Assembly: GCF_037977055.1 (NCBI RefSeq)
Contig: NZ_CP150274.1
Location: forward strand, 3,224,001 to 3,288,000
Reading direction: 5' to 3'
DNA length: 64,000 bases
Source of the DNA: Paenibacillus sp. FSL K6-1096
GTDB taxonomy: Bacteria > Bacillota > Bacilli > Paenibacillales > Paenibacillaceae
Part shown: positions 34,083 to 43,809 of the stretch, piece by piece
How positions within the stretch are numbered: the first letter of the stretch is position 1
Layout of the letters: the number at the start of each line of letters is the position of its first letter
The notes under the pieces: model-generated
The model's input: only the letters and a program-made list of their open reading frames with translations
Database searches by the model: none
Told to the model about the DNA's origin: nothing
Made by a program: the position numbers and the translations under genes

Positions 34083-35372
34083 TTATCCCACCTCCACTTC
34101 CGAATAGGAGCTGCTTAGTCCGCTGATTACCTGATTGCGCTGATTCCAGCTCATCGGGGCCGCCCCGCTGTCCACAGCAACCATATCAATGGCACCGTCT
34201 GCCGGGCAGACAATGGAACACAGGTTACAGCCTACACAATCCTCTTCGCGTACCTGCAGAATGGCCTTACCCGCTGCATCCGTCAGCATATCGATGCATT
34301 GATGTGAGGCGTCCTCACAGGCGATATGGCATTTATTGCAGTTGATGCAGTTCTCCTCGTTGATCCGTGCAACCACTTTGTAATTCAGGTCAAGATCGCC
34401 CCAGTTGGAATATCTGGGCACCGATTTGCCAATTAGCTCCGTTACCGACGCCAGCCCCTTCTCATCCAGGTAATGGTTCAGGCCGTCGATCATCTCTTCA
34501 ACAATCCGGAAGCCGTGATGCATCACCGCCGTGCAGACCTGAATTCCAGTGGAGCCCATCAGCATGAACTCCACGACATCCTGCCAGGTGGAGATGCCGC
34601 CGATGCCGGAGATCGGTACGCCGACTTCACGGTCACGGGCACATTCCGCCACCATGCTGAGGGCAATCGGCTTGACCGCCGGACCGCAGTAGCCGCCGTG
34701 CGCCCCCTGTCCGCCGACATGCGGAATCGTGTTCCAGGTATGGATATCCACCCCGGCCAGACTGTTGATCGTATTGATCAGGCTGATCGCATCGGCTCCG
34801 CCCTTGACCGCATGACGGGCAACAACGGTAATGTCGGTGATATTCGGCGTCAGCTTCACGATGACCGGCGTCTCTGCCACCTCCTTGACCCAGGCTGTCT
34901 GCGCCTGCACCAGATCCGGCTGCTGGCCGGACGCCGCGCCCATCCCACGCTCAGCCATGCCATGCGGACAGCCGAAGTTCAGCTCCAGGCCGTCTACGCC
35001 GACAGCCTCGACACGTTTGACGATCTCGTGCCACTTCTCCCGCTTCGGCTCCACCATCAGGGAAGCGATGATTGTCCGGTCCGGGAATCTTTTCTTCGTC
35101 TCGGCGATTTCCTTCAGGTTGACTTCCAGCGGCCGGTCAGTGATCAGCTCAATATTATTGAAGCCTGCAACACGCTGCCCGTTAAAATGAACGGCGGCGA
35201 ACCGGGAGGAGGTGTTGATTACCGGCTCGCCGAGCGTCTTCCACACCGCGCCTCCCCAGCCCGCCTCGAAGGCGCGCTGCACCTGATAGCCTGTATTCGT
35301 AGGCGGCGCCGAGGCCAGCCAGAACGGGTTCGGTGACTGAATGCCTGCAAAATCAATACGGAGATCTGCCAT
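34083..35372 (-). CDS. preA: Dihydropyrimidine dehydrogenase, PreA subunit
   Basis: A protein of 429 residues. The N-terminal 300 residues are an FMN-binding TIM barrel of the dihydroorotate dehydrogenase type (SPNPFWLASAPPTNTGYQV, GLELNFGCPHGM). The C-terminus carries two 4Fe-4S motifs, CINCNKCHIAC and CVGCNLCSIVC. It reduces uracil and thymine with electrons from PreT. The second ATG (35372) is used because GGGAGG is 8 bp before it and only 1 bp before the first ATG. It is between preT and hydA in one operon. Confidence 0.92.
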   Translation of the reverse strand: MADLRIDFAGIQSPNPFWLASAPPTNTGYQVQRAFEAGWGGAVWKTLGEPVINTSSRFAAVHFNGQRVAGFNNIELITDRPLEVNLKEIAETKKRFPDRTIIASLMVEPKREKWHEIVKRVEAVGVDGLELNFGCPHGMAERGMGAASGQQPDLVQAQTAWVKEVAETPVIVKLTPNITDITVVARHAVKGGADAISLINTINSLAGVDIHTWNTIPHVGGQGAHGGYCGPAVKPIALSMVAECARDREVGVPISGIGGISTWQDVVEFMLMGSTGIQVCTAVMHHGFRIVEEMIDGLNHYLDEKGLASVTELIGKSVPRYSNWGDLDLNYKVVARINEENCINCNKCHIACEDASHQCIDMLTDAAGKAILQVREEDCVGCNLCSIVCPADGAIDMVAVDSGAAPMSWNQRNQVISGLSSSYSEVEVG

Positions 35373-35403
35373 TGCCATTCCCTCCCTTTTCTATGAAGTC
35401 AAG

Positions 35404-36795
35404 TTATACAGCCGAATCAGCTACATGCCGGAGACGCCCGGACAATTGCTCTGCAATGGCATAGGCGGCAGCCTTGCCCTGCTGTGCGGCGGAGACGACC
35501 ATCGCCTCCCCCGCGCCTGCGCCGAATACAATATCTCCGGCAGCATAGATCTGCGGATCAGAGGTGCGGCCGGTCTTCGCGTCAATCTCCACCACACCCC
35601 GGCGGTGGGCCAGTCCCAGCGCCTCTATCAGCTCCAGCCGCCGCTGCTGGCCGATGGCGATCACCACGGCATCCACCGGCAGCAGGAATTCCGAGCCCTC
35701 CACCGGCACCGGAGCCGGGCGTCCGTCCGGCCCGGCTGCGCCGCTCAGCCTCATCTGCACGCACTCCAGGGCTGCGACCTTGCCCTGCTCATCGCCAATA
35801 ATGCGCTTCGGCAAAGTCAGCCAGCTGAATTCTACGCCCTCCTGCTTGGCGAATTCATATTCAAAATCATACGCCGTCATCTCGGCGCGGGTCCGGCGGT
35901 AAACCATCTTCACGTTCGCTGCGCCAAGCCGCACCGAGCAGGTAGCCGCATCGATCGCTGTATTACCTGCCCCGATGACTGCCACCCGCCGGCCGGACAG
36001 CTCCGGCGCTACTTGTCCCGGCTTGGTGGACCCGACCAGCTCGATCGCATCGTAGACACCGGACAGGCTCTCGCCCTCAATGCCCAGCGGAGGCACGCTC
36101 CCCATCCCCGCAGCGAGCACAATGGCATCATATTCCTCCTTCAGCTCGGCTATAGAGATATCCGTGCCGACCTTCACGCCCGTGCGGATCTCTACGCCCA
36201 GCTTCTCCACCTGCTCCACCTCCCAGAGGGAGATGGACTGCGGCAGCCGGAACGAGACAATGCCGTGTGTATTCAGCCCTCCGGCCAGCGGCTTCGCTTC
36301 ATAGATTACTGTCTTGAAGCCTGCGCGCGCCAGCTCCCTTGCCGCCGACAGGCCAGCCGGACCGCCGCCGATCACCGCAACCTTCCTCCCGTTAGGCTCG
36401 CCGGCCTGGAACAGCTGAATGCCGCTGCGGACCGCCCAGTCGGTGGCATACCGCTGCAGCAGGCCGATCTGAATCGGCGCGGAAGCCTCGTTCAGGACAC
36501 AGGCCCCCTCGCAGAGCTCCTCTGTCGGGCAGACCCGGGCGCAGCTCGCGCCTACAGGATTGGAGTCCATAATCGTCTGCGCCGAGCCTCTCAGATTGTC
36601 GGTAGCGATTCTTCGGATGAAGGAAGGAATATTGATGCCGGTCGGGCAGGCCTTGATGCAGGGCGCATCATAACAGTACAGGCAGCGGTTGGATTCCTCG
36701 ATAGCCCCTTTGCGGGTAAGTCCCGGTTCGGCTTCGGCGAAATTGTGCAGGATCAAATCGGGTGTATCTGTCATTGCCGGTGAGGTCAGCTCCAT
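35404..36795 (-). CDS. preT: Dihydropyrimidine dehydrogenase, PreT subunit
   Basis: A GltD-like flavoprotein of 463 residues. It has an N-terminal pair of Fe-S motifs (CLYCYDAPCIKACP and CARVCPTEELCEGAC), an FAD Rossmann motif VAVIGGGPAGLSAARELA, an NAD(P) motif VAVIGAGNTAIDAA and a closing GDIVFGAGAGEAMVV motif. It passes electrons from NAD(P)H to PreA. The start at 36795 has AGAAGGAGGG upstream; the longer ORF adds 32 unlikely residues. It is the first gene of the operon and is divergent from the PucR gene. Confidence 0.92.
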   Translation of the reverse strand: MELTSPAMTDTPDLILHNFAEAEPGLTRKGAIEESNRCLYCYDAPCIKACPTGINIPSFIRRIATDNLRGSAQTIMDSNPVGASCARVCPTEELCEGACVLNEASAPIQIGLLQRYATDWAVRSGIQLFQAGEPNGRKVAVIGGGPAGLSAARELARAGFKTVIYEAKPLAGGLNTHGIVSFRLPQSISLWEVEQVEKLGVEIRTGVKVGTDISIAELKEEYDAIVLAAGMGSVPPLGIEGESLSGVYDAIELVGSTKPGQVAPELSGRRVAVIGAGNTAIDAATCSVRLGAANVKMVYRRTRAEMTAYDFEYEFAKQEGVEFSWLTLPKRIIGDEQGKVAALECVQMRLSGAAGPDGRPAPVPVEGSEFLLPVDAVVIAIGQQRRLELIEALGLAHRRGVVEIDAKTGRTSDPQIYAAGDIVFGAGAGEAMVVSAAQQGKAAAYAIAEQLSGRLRHVADSAV

Positions 36796-37105
36796 GGGTG
36801 TACCCTCCTTCTGGATGAACGTTTTCCGCTCTCGATTAGCCATAGTGTAATATAACATAACATTATTCTTGAGATTTCCTGAATATTTCACTTACTTCCA
36901 ACGATTATTGTAGTAAAATAAACACCAAAGCCAACAAAAGCGCTAATCACACTCCAGTTAAAGTTAAGTTTCCTGACATTTTATATTCAAAACTATAGTC
37001 AATTCGTCTTGGGGTTACATTAGACAGATTGTCTAATTTCAAAAGTCTATTTTTTACCCGGTGCGCCAGGAGCGTCCGGGACCGACTATAAATGGGGGGA
37101 AGCTT
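36796..37105. other. Intergenic region between preT and the PucR gene
   Basis: This 310-bp AT-rich stretch has no ORF of note. It holds one clear element, the 19-bp palindrome at 37019-37037. On the minus strand TTGACT (about 37003) could be a -35 box, but I could not pair it with a good -10. Confidence 0.6.
37019..37037. promoter_or_regulatory. Perfect palindrome, candidate PucR operator
   Basis: ATTAGACA-GAT-TGTCTAAT is a perfect 8-bp inverted repeat 69 bp before the PucR start. The ten bases ACATTAGACA at 37017-37026 recur at 45531-45540, upstream of the importer operon. This suggests one regulator for both. It does not match the known Bacillus PucR box. Confidence 0.6.
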
Positions 37106-38794
37106 ATGGACTGGGAGCTAGTATTAACGATCCGCGATGCGCTGAAACGGCCGCTCTTCGCAGAAGCTGAGCTGATTGGGGGCCGCAGCGGCCTGAACCG
37201 GGCGGTCCGCTGGGTACATGTGCTGGAGAGCCCGAGCCTGGAGAGTCTGATTCACGGGGAGGAGATGATTCTGACCACCGGCATGGGCGCAAGCCGGGAT
37301 ACAGCCGCCGCCTGCTCCTTCATGCAGAATCTGATCGACCGGAACGCCGCCTGCCTGTGCATTGAGCTGGGGACCTATTTCAGCGAGATTCCGCAGGAGA
37401 TGATCAGCCTGGCCAACCGGCATGACTTTCCTCTGATCCAGTTCACCCGTACGGTGCGTTTTGTCGATATTACCCTCGATCTGCATTCCCTGATTATCAA
37501 CCGCCATCACCGGATGCTGCAGGAGCTGGAGAGCATCTCCCGTGAATTCCACCGGCTGACTCTGACCTCGCAGGGAACCCTTAAGGTTCTGCAATTATTA
37601 TGCAAAAGCACCCGCACCCAGATCGTCTATGTGCAGCCCCAGAGCAAGCCCCTCTTCTTCCCGGCCTTGCCGCCCGGTGAGCAGCAGCCGCTGCTGGAGG
37701 CCTTCGCAGCCTTCCGCGAAGAGATGGAAGGAGTGCAGCCTGAGGCTGCCCCCCAGCTCCGCGAATATGGCCATCGAACCATGGCGGTGAAGCCGGTGGG
37801 CGCTCTGGACCAGACCTGGGCTTATATCCTGATGGTCTGCCCGCACAAGCCGCAGGAATTCGATTGCCTGCTGCTGGATTCCGCCTCCCTGTCGATCGCG
37901 CAGGAGCTGCTGCGGACACGGTATATGGAGGAGCGGAAGCTTTTCTCGGAGAATCTGTGGGTGGAGGAGCTGGTCGGAGGGCGCAGCCAGGATGACAACC
38001 GGCTCAAGGGGCTGATCGGACCCGACTTCAATCTGGTCAATGAGCTGCCCTACCGTGTATGCCTGATCGAGATTGAGAATCCCCCTGAAGTGAAGTGGAA
38101 CAGCCCGGAGAACGACTGGGAATCGATTACCTTCCACCTCTCGCTTCTGCTGCGCTCAATCTTCGAGAAGCACTCGCTCCGCCCGCTCATTACCCTGAAG
38201 AACAACCGCCTGACCGTCATTGCGCTGGACATCCAGTCACGGGTGCCCGGCAAGCTGCGCCTGCAGCAGGCGCTGGACGCCCTGCAGCATATCCGTGCCG
38301 ACGAGAAGCTGAAGGATCTGCAGCTCGTTACCGGCGTCAGCAAGGCCCACCGGGGGCTGAAGCACGCCCATGCCGCATACCAGGAGGCAGTCCAGGCGCT
38401 GTCGCTCTACTCTTGTTACCAGAAGCCGATTCTCATGTATGAGGAGCTGGGCGTCTTCCAGCTGCTGCTGAGCCTGAATGACGGCCGGACGCTGGAGAGC
38501 TTCATCCGCAGCTACCTCGGCCCGCTGATTGACCACGACGAGGCGAAGGGCAGCGAGCTGCTGCTGACACTGCGCGTGTATCTGGACCATGACGGCTCCA
38601 AGCAGATTGCCGCGCGCAGCCTGTTCATCGTGCGGCAATCGCTCTACTACCGGCTGGACAAAATCACCGAGCTGCTGGGCGAGGACTTCATGCTGCCGGA
38701 GAACCGGATCTCCATCCAGGTCGCCCTGCGGGCCTACCAGCTTCTCTACCCGGAGAAGCTCACTCTGCCCAGCGCCCGTTCAGCACAGCTGTGA
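37106..38794 (+). CDS. PucR-family transcriptional regulator
   Basis: A protein of 562 residues. An N-terminal PucR domain (LTIRDALKRPLFAEAELIGG, EEMILTTGMGA) is followed by a CdaR GGDEF-like domain (about 330-440) and a C-terminal helix-turn-helix of the PucR_2 type (DGSKQIAARSLFIVRQSLYYRLDKI). These regulators control purine, pyrimidine and related amine catabolism. It lies between the two halves of the pyrimidine genes, so it probably controls them. GGGGGGAAG precedes the ATG at 37106. Its last 35 bp overlap the end of the convergent aminotransferase gene. Confidence 0.9.
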   Translation: MDWELVLTIRDALKRPLFAEAELIGGRSGLNRAVRWVHVLESPSLESLIHGEEMILTTGMGASRDTAAACSFMQNLIDRNAACLCIELGTYFSEIPQEMISLANRHDFPLIQFTRTVRFVDITLDLHSLIINRHHRMLQELESISREFHRLTLTSQGTLKVLQLLCKSTRTQIVYVQPQSKPLFFPALPPGEQQPLLEAFAAFREEMEGVQPEAAPQLREYGHRTMAVKPVGALDQTWAYILMVCPHKPQEFDCLLLDSASLSIAQELLRTRYMEERKLFSENLWVEELVGGRSQDDNRLKGLIGPDFNLVNELPYRVCLIEIENPPEVKWNSPENDWESITFHLSLLLRSIFEKHSLRPLITLKNNRLTVIALDIQSRVPGKLRLQQALDALQHIRADEKLKDLQLVTGVSKAHRGLKHAHAAYQEAVQALSLYSCYQKPILMYEELGVFQLLLSLNDGRTLESFIRSYLGPLIDHDEAKGSELLLTLRVYLDHDGSKQIAARSLFIVRQSLYYRLDKITELLGEDFMLPENRISIQVALRAYQLLYPEKLTLPSARSAQL

Positions 38795-40127
38795 GGGTAT
38801 CAATAATGAACTGGATATCCTCATCGGTGGAGGATAACGGCGGGGCGAGGGTGAGCACATTATTGTAGCCCGCCACCGTATCCCCGTTCTTGCCGATGAT
38901 CAGCCCCTTGGCCCGGCAATCGGCAATAATGCCCTTGATGATGCTGAGCGGGGCGGGCTGCCGGGAGGCCCGGTCCGCCACCAGCTCAATGCCCAGCACC
39001 AGCCCGAAGCTGCGGATGTCGCCTACCAGCTTGTGGCTGAGGAGACCGGCGAGGGCATCTGTCAGCCGCCTGCCCAGCACAGCGGCCCGTTCAACCAGCT
39101 TCTCCTGCTCCATAATCTCCAGGTTGCAGAGGGCGAGCGCACAAGCGGCCGGGTTGCCGCCGAAGGTATTCACATGGCGGAAGTGGCCGTAGTCATCGCT
39201 GTTATCCTTGAATGCCTCGTAGATCTCCCTCCGCACGGCAGTAGCCGACAGGGGCAGATAAGCGCTGGTCAACCCTTTGGCCATCGTGACAATATCGGGC
39301 TTCACTCCGAAATTGTGGTGCCCGAAGCGGCGGCCGGACCGCCCGAAGCCGCAGATAACCTCGTCGATGATCAGCAGCACGCCGTGGGTACGGCAGATCT
39401 CCTGGACCCGGTCCATATAGACCTGATGCGGGACAATGACGCCGCCGCCGGTAATCACCGGCTCCATAATGACCGCCGCCACCGACTCGGCCCCTTCCCA
39501 GATGATCATATCCTCAATTGCCTGCGCACACTGCAGGTTGAAGGCCTCCTCCGGCATCCCCTCCGGACGGCGGTAGCTGTCGGGGGGCGCCACATGCAGG
39601 AACCCGCTGCCCAGCGGCTCATACCGGTATTTGCGCTGCGGCTGTCCGGTCGCGGACAGCGCGCCCAGCGAGCTTCCGTGATACCCCCGGTAGCGGGCAA
39701 TGAACTTATGGCGGTCCGGCTGCCCGGTCTGGCGGTGGTACTGGCGGGCGATTTTGAAGGCTGCTTCATTGGCCTCCGAGCCGCTGTTGGAGAAGAAGAT
39801 CACATAGTCGCCCTCCAGCCATTCATTCAGCTTCGCGGCTAGAGCAATGGCTGGCATGTGGCTCTGGGTCAGCGGGAAATACGGCAGGGTCAGGAGCTGC
39901 TGATATGCTGCCTCTGCCAGCTCCTTGCGGCCGTAGCCGACATTCACACACCACAGGCCGGACATCCCGTCCAAAAACCGGTTGCCGTCTATATCCGTTA
40001 CCCATGATCCGCTGGCTGCAGCGGCAATCATCGGCGGGTTCTTCTCGCTATAAGGGGTCATGTTATGCCACAAATACTGCTGGTCCTGCTTAAGCGCCAG
40101 CTCGCTGTCTTGGCCCAGGCTCTGCAC
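38760..40127 (-). CDS. Class III omega-aminotransferase, probably beta-alanine:pyruvate
   Basis: A protein of 455 residues. Fold-type I PLP motifs: SNSGSEANEAAFKIAR, IIDEVICGFGRSGR and PLP Lys in IVTMAKGLTSAYLP. It probably converts beta-alanine (or 3-aminoisobutyrate from thymine) to the semialdehyde, which the neighbouring MmsA then uses. This substrate is inferred from context. GTG at 40127 has AGAGGAG 8 bp upstream; the ATG at 40157 lacks a site. It starts 32 bp after mmsA on the same strand. Its end overlaps the PucR gene. Confidence 0.85.
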   Translation of the reverse strand: MQSLGQDSELALKQDQQYLWHNMTPYSEKNPPMIAAAASGSWVTDIDGNRFLDGMSGLWCVNVGYGRKELAEAAYQQLLTLPYFPLTQSHMPAIALAAKLNEWLEGDYVIFFSNSGSEANEAAFKIARQYHRQTGQPDRHKFIARYRGYHGSSLGALSATGQPQRKYRYEPLGSGFLHVAPPDSYRRPEGMPEEAFNLQCAQAIEDMIIWEGAESVAAVIMEPVITGGGVIVPHQVYMDRVQEICRTHGVLLIIDEVICGFGRSGRRFGHHNFGVKPDIVTMAKGLTSAYLPLSATAVRREIYEAFKDNSDDYGHFRHVNTFGGNPAACALALCNLEIMEQEKLVERAAVLGRRLTDALAGLLSHKLVGDIRSFGLVLGIELVADRASRQPAPLSIIKGIIADCRAKGLIIGKNGDTVAGYNNVLTLAPPLSSTDEDIQFIIDTLTAVLNGRWAE

Positions 40128-40159
40128 AGCCCTCGCTCCTCTCGGCACTCGCCTCATAT

Positions 40160-41623
40160 TTAGTAACGCGCGGTAATCATTTTCTTGCGGGTATAGAACT
40201 CCACGCCGTCGCGGCCATTCGCATGAAGATCGCCATAGAACGACTTCTTGTAGCCAGAGAAAGGGAAAAACGCCATCGGGGCAGGCACGCCCAGATTCAC
40301 TCCCAGCATCCCGGCATCCACCTCCTCGCGGAACTGGCGGATCGCACTGGCACTGTCGGTATAGATACAGGCTCCATTGGCAAAAGACGACCGGTTCGTC
40401 ACTTCAATCGCCTCCGCCAGATTCTTCACCCGCACCACCGACAGCAGCGGTGCGAAGATCTCGTCGCGCCAGATCGCCATTCCCGTGTGTACGCGGTCGA
40501 AGATCGTAGGCCCGAGGAAGAATCCGCCGCCCGCCGCCGCTGCGGCCTTCCGGCCGTCCAGCACCAGCTCCGCGTTCTCGGCCAGTCCCGACTCAATATA
40601 GGCAATCGTCCGGTCCTTGCTCGCCTGGCGGATGACCGGCCCCAGGAAGACGCCGTCTTCCCTGCCGTCCCCGATCTTCAGCCCGCGGGCCGCCTCGGCC
40701 AGCCGGCCCACCAGCTCATCCGCCACCGCCTCATGCACCACTACGACAGCGCAGGCCATGCAGCGCTCCCCGGCCGAGCCGAAGGCGGCGGAGATAATGT
40801 TCTTCACCGCATTGTCCAGATCGGCATCCGGCAATACAATGGAATGATTCTTCGCTCCGGCCAGCGCCTGAACCCGCTTGCCGTGCGCCGTTCCCTGCTT
40901 ATACACATATTCCGCCACCGGCTGCGATCCGACGAAGGAGACCGCCTTCACCGCTTCGTGGGCCAGCAGGCCGTCCACCACCTCATGCGCCCCATGGACC
41001 ACATTCAACACCCCCGGGGGGAAGCCCGCCTCCGCGAACAGCCCGGCCAGCCGGTTCGCCAGCAGCGGCGTCCGCTCGGAGGGCTTCAGCACGAAGGTGT
41101 TGCCGCAGGCAATGGCCAACGGGAACATCCAGCAGGGCACCATCATCGGGAAGTTGAACGGGGCGATCCCGCCCACCACCCCCAGCGGATAGCGGTACAT
41201 GCCGGACTCAACGCCTGTGGCGATATCCGGCAATTGGCTGCCCATCATCAGCGAAGGAATGCCGGCGGCGAACTCCACGCATTCGATGCCGCGCTGCACC
41301 TCGCCCAGCGCTTCCTCCAGGCTCTTGCCGTTCTCCAGCGTAATCAGCTCCGCCAGCTCCCTCCAGTGCTGCACCAGCAGCTGCTGGTACTGGAAGAAGT
41401 AGCGGGCCCGGCGGGGAACCGCCACTTTGGACCATAAGGGATAAGCCCCGGCAGCCGCCAGAGCCGCTGCATCCAGCTCCTCCCGGCTGGAGAGCGGCAC
41501 ATGGGCAATCACCTCACCCGTCGCCGGGTTGAACACCTCCTCCTGCCGGCCGGAGCGGGACTCCACCCAGGCCCCGTTCACATAATTCTTCACTTGCATA
41601 GCCTGCCCGGTGAGCAGTGGCAT
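40160..41623 (-). CDS. mmsA: CoA-acylating (methyl)malonate-semialdehyde dehydrogenase
   Basis: A protein of 487 residues of the aldehyde dehydrogenase superfamily. Family marks include [28 protein letters not shown] and the catalytic Cys in [12 protein letters not shown]. The N-terminal [14 protein letters not shown] is typical of MmsA. It turns malonate semialdehyde into acetyl-CoA and CO2, or the methyl form into propionyl-CoA, finishing uracil and thymine breakdown. The ATG at 41623 follows GGGG at 8 bp. It lies between the importer genes and the aminotransferase. Confidence 0.9.
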   Translation of the reverse strand: MPLLTGQAMQVKNYVNGAWVESRSGRQEEVFNPATGEVIAHVPLSSREELDAAALAAAGAYPLWSKVAVPRRARYFFQYQQLLVQHWRELAELITLENGKSLEEALGEVQRGIECVEFAAGIPSLMMGSQLPDIATGVESGMYRYPLGVVGGIAPFNFPMMVPCWMFPLAIACGNTFVLKPSERTPLLANRLAGLFAEAGFPPGVLNVVHGAHEVVDGLLAHEAVKAVSFVGSQPVAEYVYKQGTAHGKRVQALAGAKNHSIVLPDADLDNAVKNIISAAFGSAGERCMACAVVVVHEAVADELVGRLAEAARGLKIGDGREDGVFLGPVIRQASKDRTIAYIESGLAENAELVLDGRKAAAAAGGGFFLGPTIFDRVHTGMAIWRDEIFAPLLSVVRVKNLAEAIEVTNRSSFANGACIYTDSASAIRQFREEVDAGMLGVNLGVPAPMAFFPFSGYKKSFYGDLHANGRDGVEFYTRKKMITARY

Positions 41624-41715
41624 CGCCTGCACCCCTTTCCCTCGTCTGGCCGCCTCTTAACAGAGATGACCGCCTTACCCTGGCGGCCATCTCTGTCAAT
41701 TATGAAGCAACGCCG

Positions 41716-42825
41716 TTATTTCGCCGCCATCTCCACAATCTCATTCGTATACGCCTCATCCACCTTGGCGGCGGTCTTGATCACACCGAACTTCAGCGCG
41801 ATGTCCGCCGTCTGCTGGAAGGCTGCCGCATCGGTATAACCCAGCTTGGAAGCATCGAAGCCCTCCGGCTGAATCAGCTTGGCGACCTCCTTCATCATGG
41901 TCAGCTGGTGCTCTCTCGTTGTACTTCCCGCTTCGGCAAGCTTCATCACACTGTCCACCGCCGCTTCCGGGTCAGCAATCGCATCCGCCCAGCCCTTCAG
42001 GGAAGCGCGGACGAACTTGGCGGCCGTCTCCTTATTGCCCTCCAGCCACTCCTTGTTCGCGAACAGATTGTCTTCGAGCATCGCCACTCCCTCATCATTC
42101 ATATCAATGACGCTCAGCTCCTCCGGCTTGACGCCCGACTCCAGCACGACCTGATATTCGTTATAGGTCATAGCCGAAGCTGCATCCAGCTCGCCGCCGA
42201 GGAACTGGTCCATCGTGAAGCCCTGCTTGGTGAAGTTCAGATCCTTGCCCGAATCCAGCTTGTATTTGTCAAACAGCGCCAGCAGCTCGAATTCATTGCC
42301 GCCCATCCAGTTGCCGACCTTCTTGCCCTTCAGGTCCGCCGGGGTAGTGATGCCCGCCTCCTTCTTGGATACCAGCACCAGCCCGCTCTTCTGGAAAATC
42401 TGGGCGATCTGCACCAGCGGCATCTCCTGCTCCTGGCTGGTCAAGAGGCTCGCCACCCAGTCTACGCCGATGTCTGCCGTTCCGCCCGCCACCTGCTGCT
42501 CAGGCACGATATCCGGCCCGCCGGGCAGAATCTCGACCTTCAGCCCTTCGTCGGCATAATATCCTTTGTCCTGCGCCAGGAAGTAGCCGGCGAATTGCGC
42601 CTGCGGCACCCATTTCAGCTGCAGCTTCACCGTCACCGGCTCAGCTGCCGGTTCACTGGTTGCCGCCGCTTCCGGCGAGGCTGTGGCCGCATTGCCCCCA
42701 CCCGCCTCTGCCGCCGGGCTGCCTGCGTTATTATTGCCGCCGCAGCCTGCAAGCAGCGGGAGCAGCATCAGCACCGCCGCCACCCATAGCCTGATGCGCA
42801 CCTTGCCCTGTCTACCTTGTCTCAT
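41716..42825 (-). CDS. NMT1/THI5-family substrate-binding lipoprotein
   Basis: A protein of 369 residues. The signal peptide ends in the lipobox LLAGC (about residue 28), followed by an Ala/Gly/Glu-rich linker to about residue 62. The mature part begins VTVKLQLKWVPQAQFAGYFLA, the hallmark of NMT1/THI5 proteins that bind pyrimidine-like and related small molecules. With the two permeases and ATPase upstream it forms an importer. The pyrimidine operon next door suggests uptake of a pyrimidine or a breakdown product; this is inference. GGGGAG precedes the ATG. Confidence 0.88.
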   Translation of the reverse strand: MRQGRQGKVRIRLWVAAVLMLLPLLAGCGGNNNAGSPAAEAGGGNAATASPEAAATSEPAAEPVTVKLQLKWVPQAQFAGYFLAQDKGYYADEGLKVEILPGGPDIVPEQQVAGGTADIGVDWVASLLTSQEQEMPLVQIAQIFQKSGLVLVSKKEAGITTPADLKGKKVGNWMGGNEFELLALFDKYKLDSGKDLNFTKQGFTMDQFLGGELDAASAMTYNEYQVVLESGVKPEELSVIDMNDEGVAMLEDNLFANKEWLEGNKETAAKFVRASLKGWADAIADPEAAVDSVMKLAEAGSTTREHQLTMMKEVAKLIQPEGFDASKLGYTDAAAFQQTADIALKFGVIKTAAKVDEAYTNEIVEMAAK

Positions 42826-42901
42826 CGCAACTCCCCCTGCCACTCTAGTTTTGGTAATCGGCCCTGCACAGCATGGTTATTGATGCTCTTCTATGCATAA
42901 C

Positions 42902-42924
42902 TCCCGGCATTACGCACGCCGGGA
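42902..42924 (-). other. Hairpin over the stop codon of the second permease gene
   Basis: TCCCGGC and GCCGGGA flank 9 bases containing the permease stop. There is no T-run. It may limit mRNA decay or adjust expression of the downstream binding-protein gene. Confidence 0.4.
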
Positions 42925-43809
42925 AGGATGCCACTTGATAAATACCTTCTCCAGCCGTTCAACGGCCAGGTAGAAGATCACTCCCGCAATGGCCGCAAGC
43001 ACGATGCAGGACCAGCCGAGCGGCATCTTCGCCACCTTGATGGAGTTCGAGAGCAGATAGCCTAGCCCCCGCGAGGAGAAGAAGAATTCCCCGACAATCG
43101 CTCCGATCATACTGGCAGTGGCGTTGATCTTCAGGGCAGTGAACACATAAGGCAGGCTGTTCTGTATCCGCAGATAGCGGAAGACCGCCGGCTTGCCTGC
43201 CGCATAGGAATGCATCAGGTCAAGCGCCAGCGGATCAACGGCAGACATGCCCTTGTAGGCATTGATCGCCATCGCCGCCATCGTGGTCGCGGTCACAATC
43301 GCGGCCCGCGAGCCGATGCCGTCCCCGAACCACAGGTTCATGATGGGGGCCAGTGCAACAATCGGCACGGCATTCAGCGCCGCCACCAGACTCAGGCTGC
43401 TTCCGCCCCAGCGGGGCCAGGCGGTAGCGGCCAGAGCGATAAGGAAGCCGCAGGCTGAGCCGATCAGCATCCCGATCACCGCTTCAGCGAGAGTATAGCC
43501 GGTGTAGGAGAGCAGCAGGCTGATGTTGTCACGCATCGCTTCAGCAATGGCAGACGGCAGAGGAAGCTGATATTTCTTCAGCCCGAAGATGCCATGGAAG
43601 ACCTGCTTCTCCCACAGGAGCAGGAAGAGGATCCCCGCCAGCAGAGGCAGAGCGACTCCGCGGTTTAACCATTTCAGAGATATGCCCAAGCTACCGTTAC
43701 GCTCATTTTCTGGTGCAACAATGTTGTTAGAGGATGTCTTTGACAGGGAATCCGCCTCTTTGCCGCCGGAAGCAGCATACGGAATCTCCCGGGCAGGATG
43801 GCTCTCCAT
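42910..43809 (-). CDS. ABC importer permease (SsuC/ThiX type), second copy
   Basis: A protein of 299 residues with six helices after a polar N-terminal leader of about 50 residues. The ABC-contact loop is in the segment ALDLMHSYAAGKPAVFRYLRIQNSLPYVFTALKI, as in nitrate/sulfonate/taurine-type permeases. The ATG at 43809 shares one base with the stop of the preceding permease (TGATG) and has AAGGAGG upstream. It is a paralogue of that permease; the two probably make a heterodimeric channel. An 84-bp gap separates it from the binding-protein gene. Confidence 0.88.
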   Translation of the reverse strand: MESHPAREIPYAASGGKEADSLSKTSSNNIVAPENERNGSLGISLKWLNRGVALPLLAGILFLLLWEKQVFHGIFGLKKYQLPLPSAIAEAMRDNISLLLSYTGYTLAEAVIGMLIGSACGFLIALAATAWPRWGGSSLSLVAALNAVPIVALAPIMNLWFGDGIGSRAAIVTATTMAAMAINAYKGMSAVDPLALDLMHSYAAGKPAVFRYLRIQNSLPYVFTALKINATASMIGAIVGEFFFSSRGLGYLLSNSIKVAKMPLGWSCIVLAAIAGVIFYLAVERLEKVFIKWHPSRRA

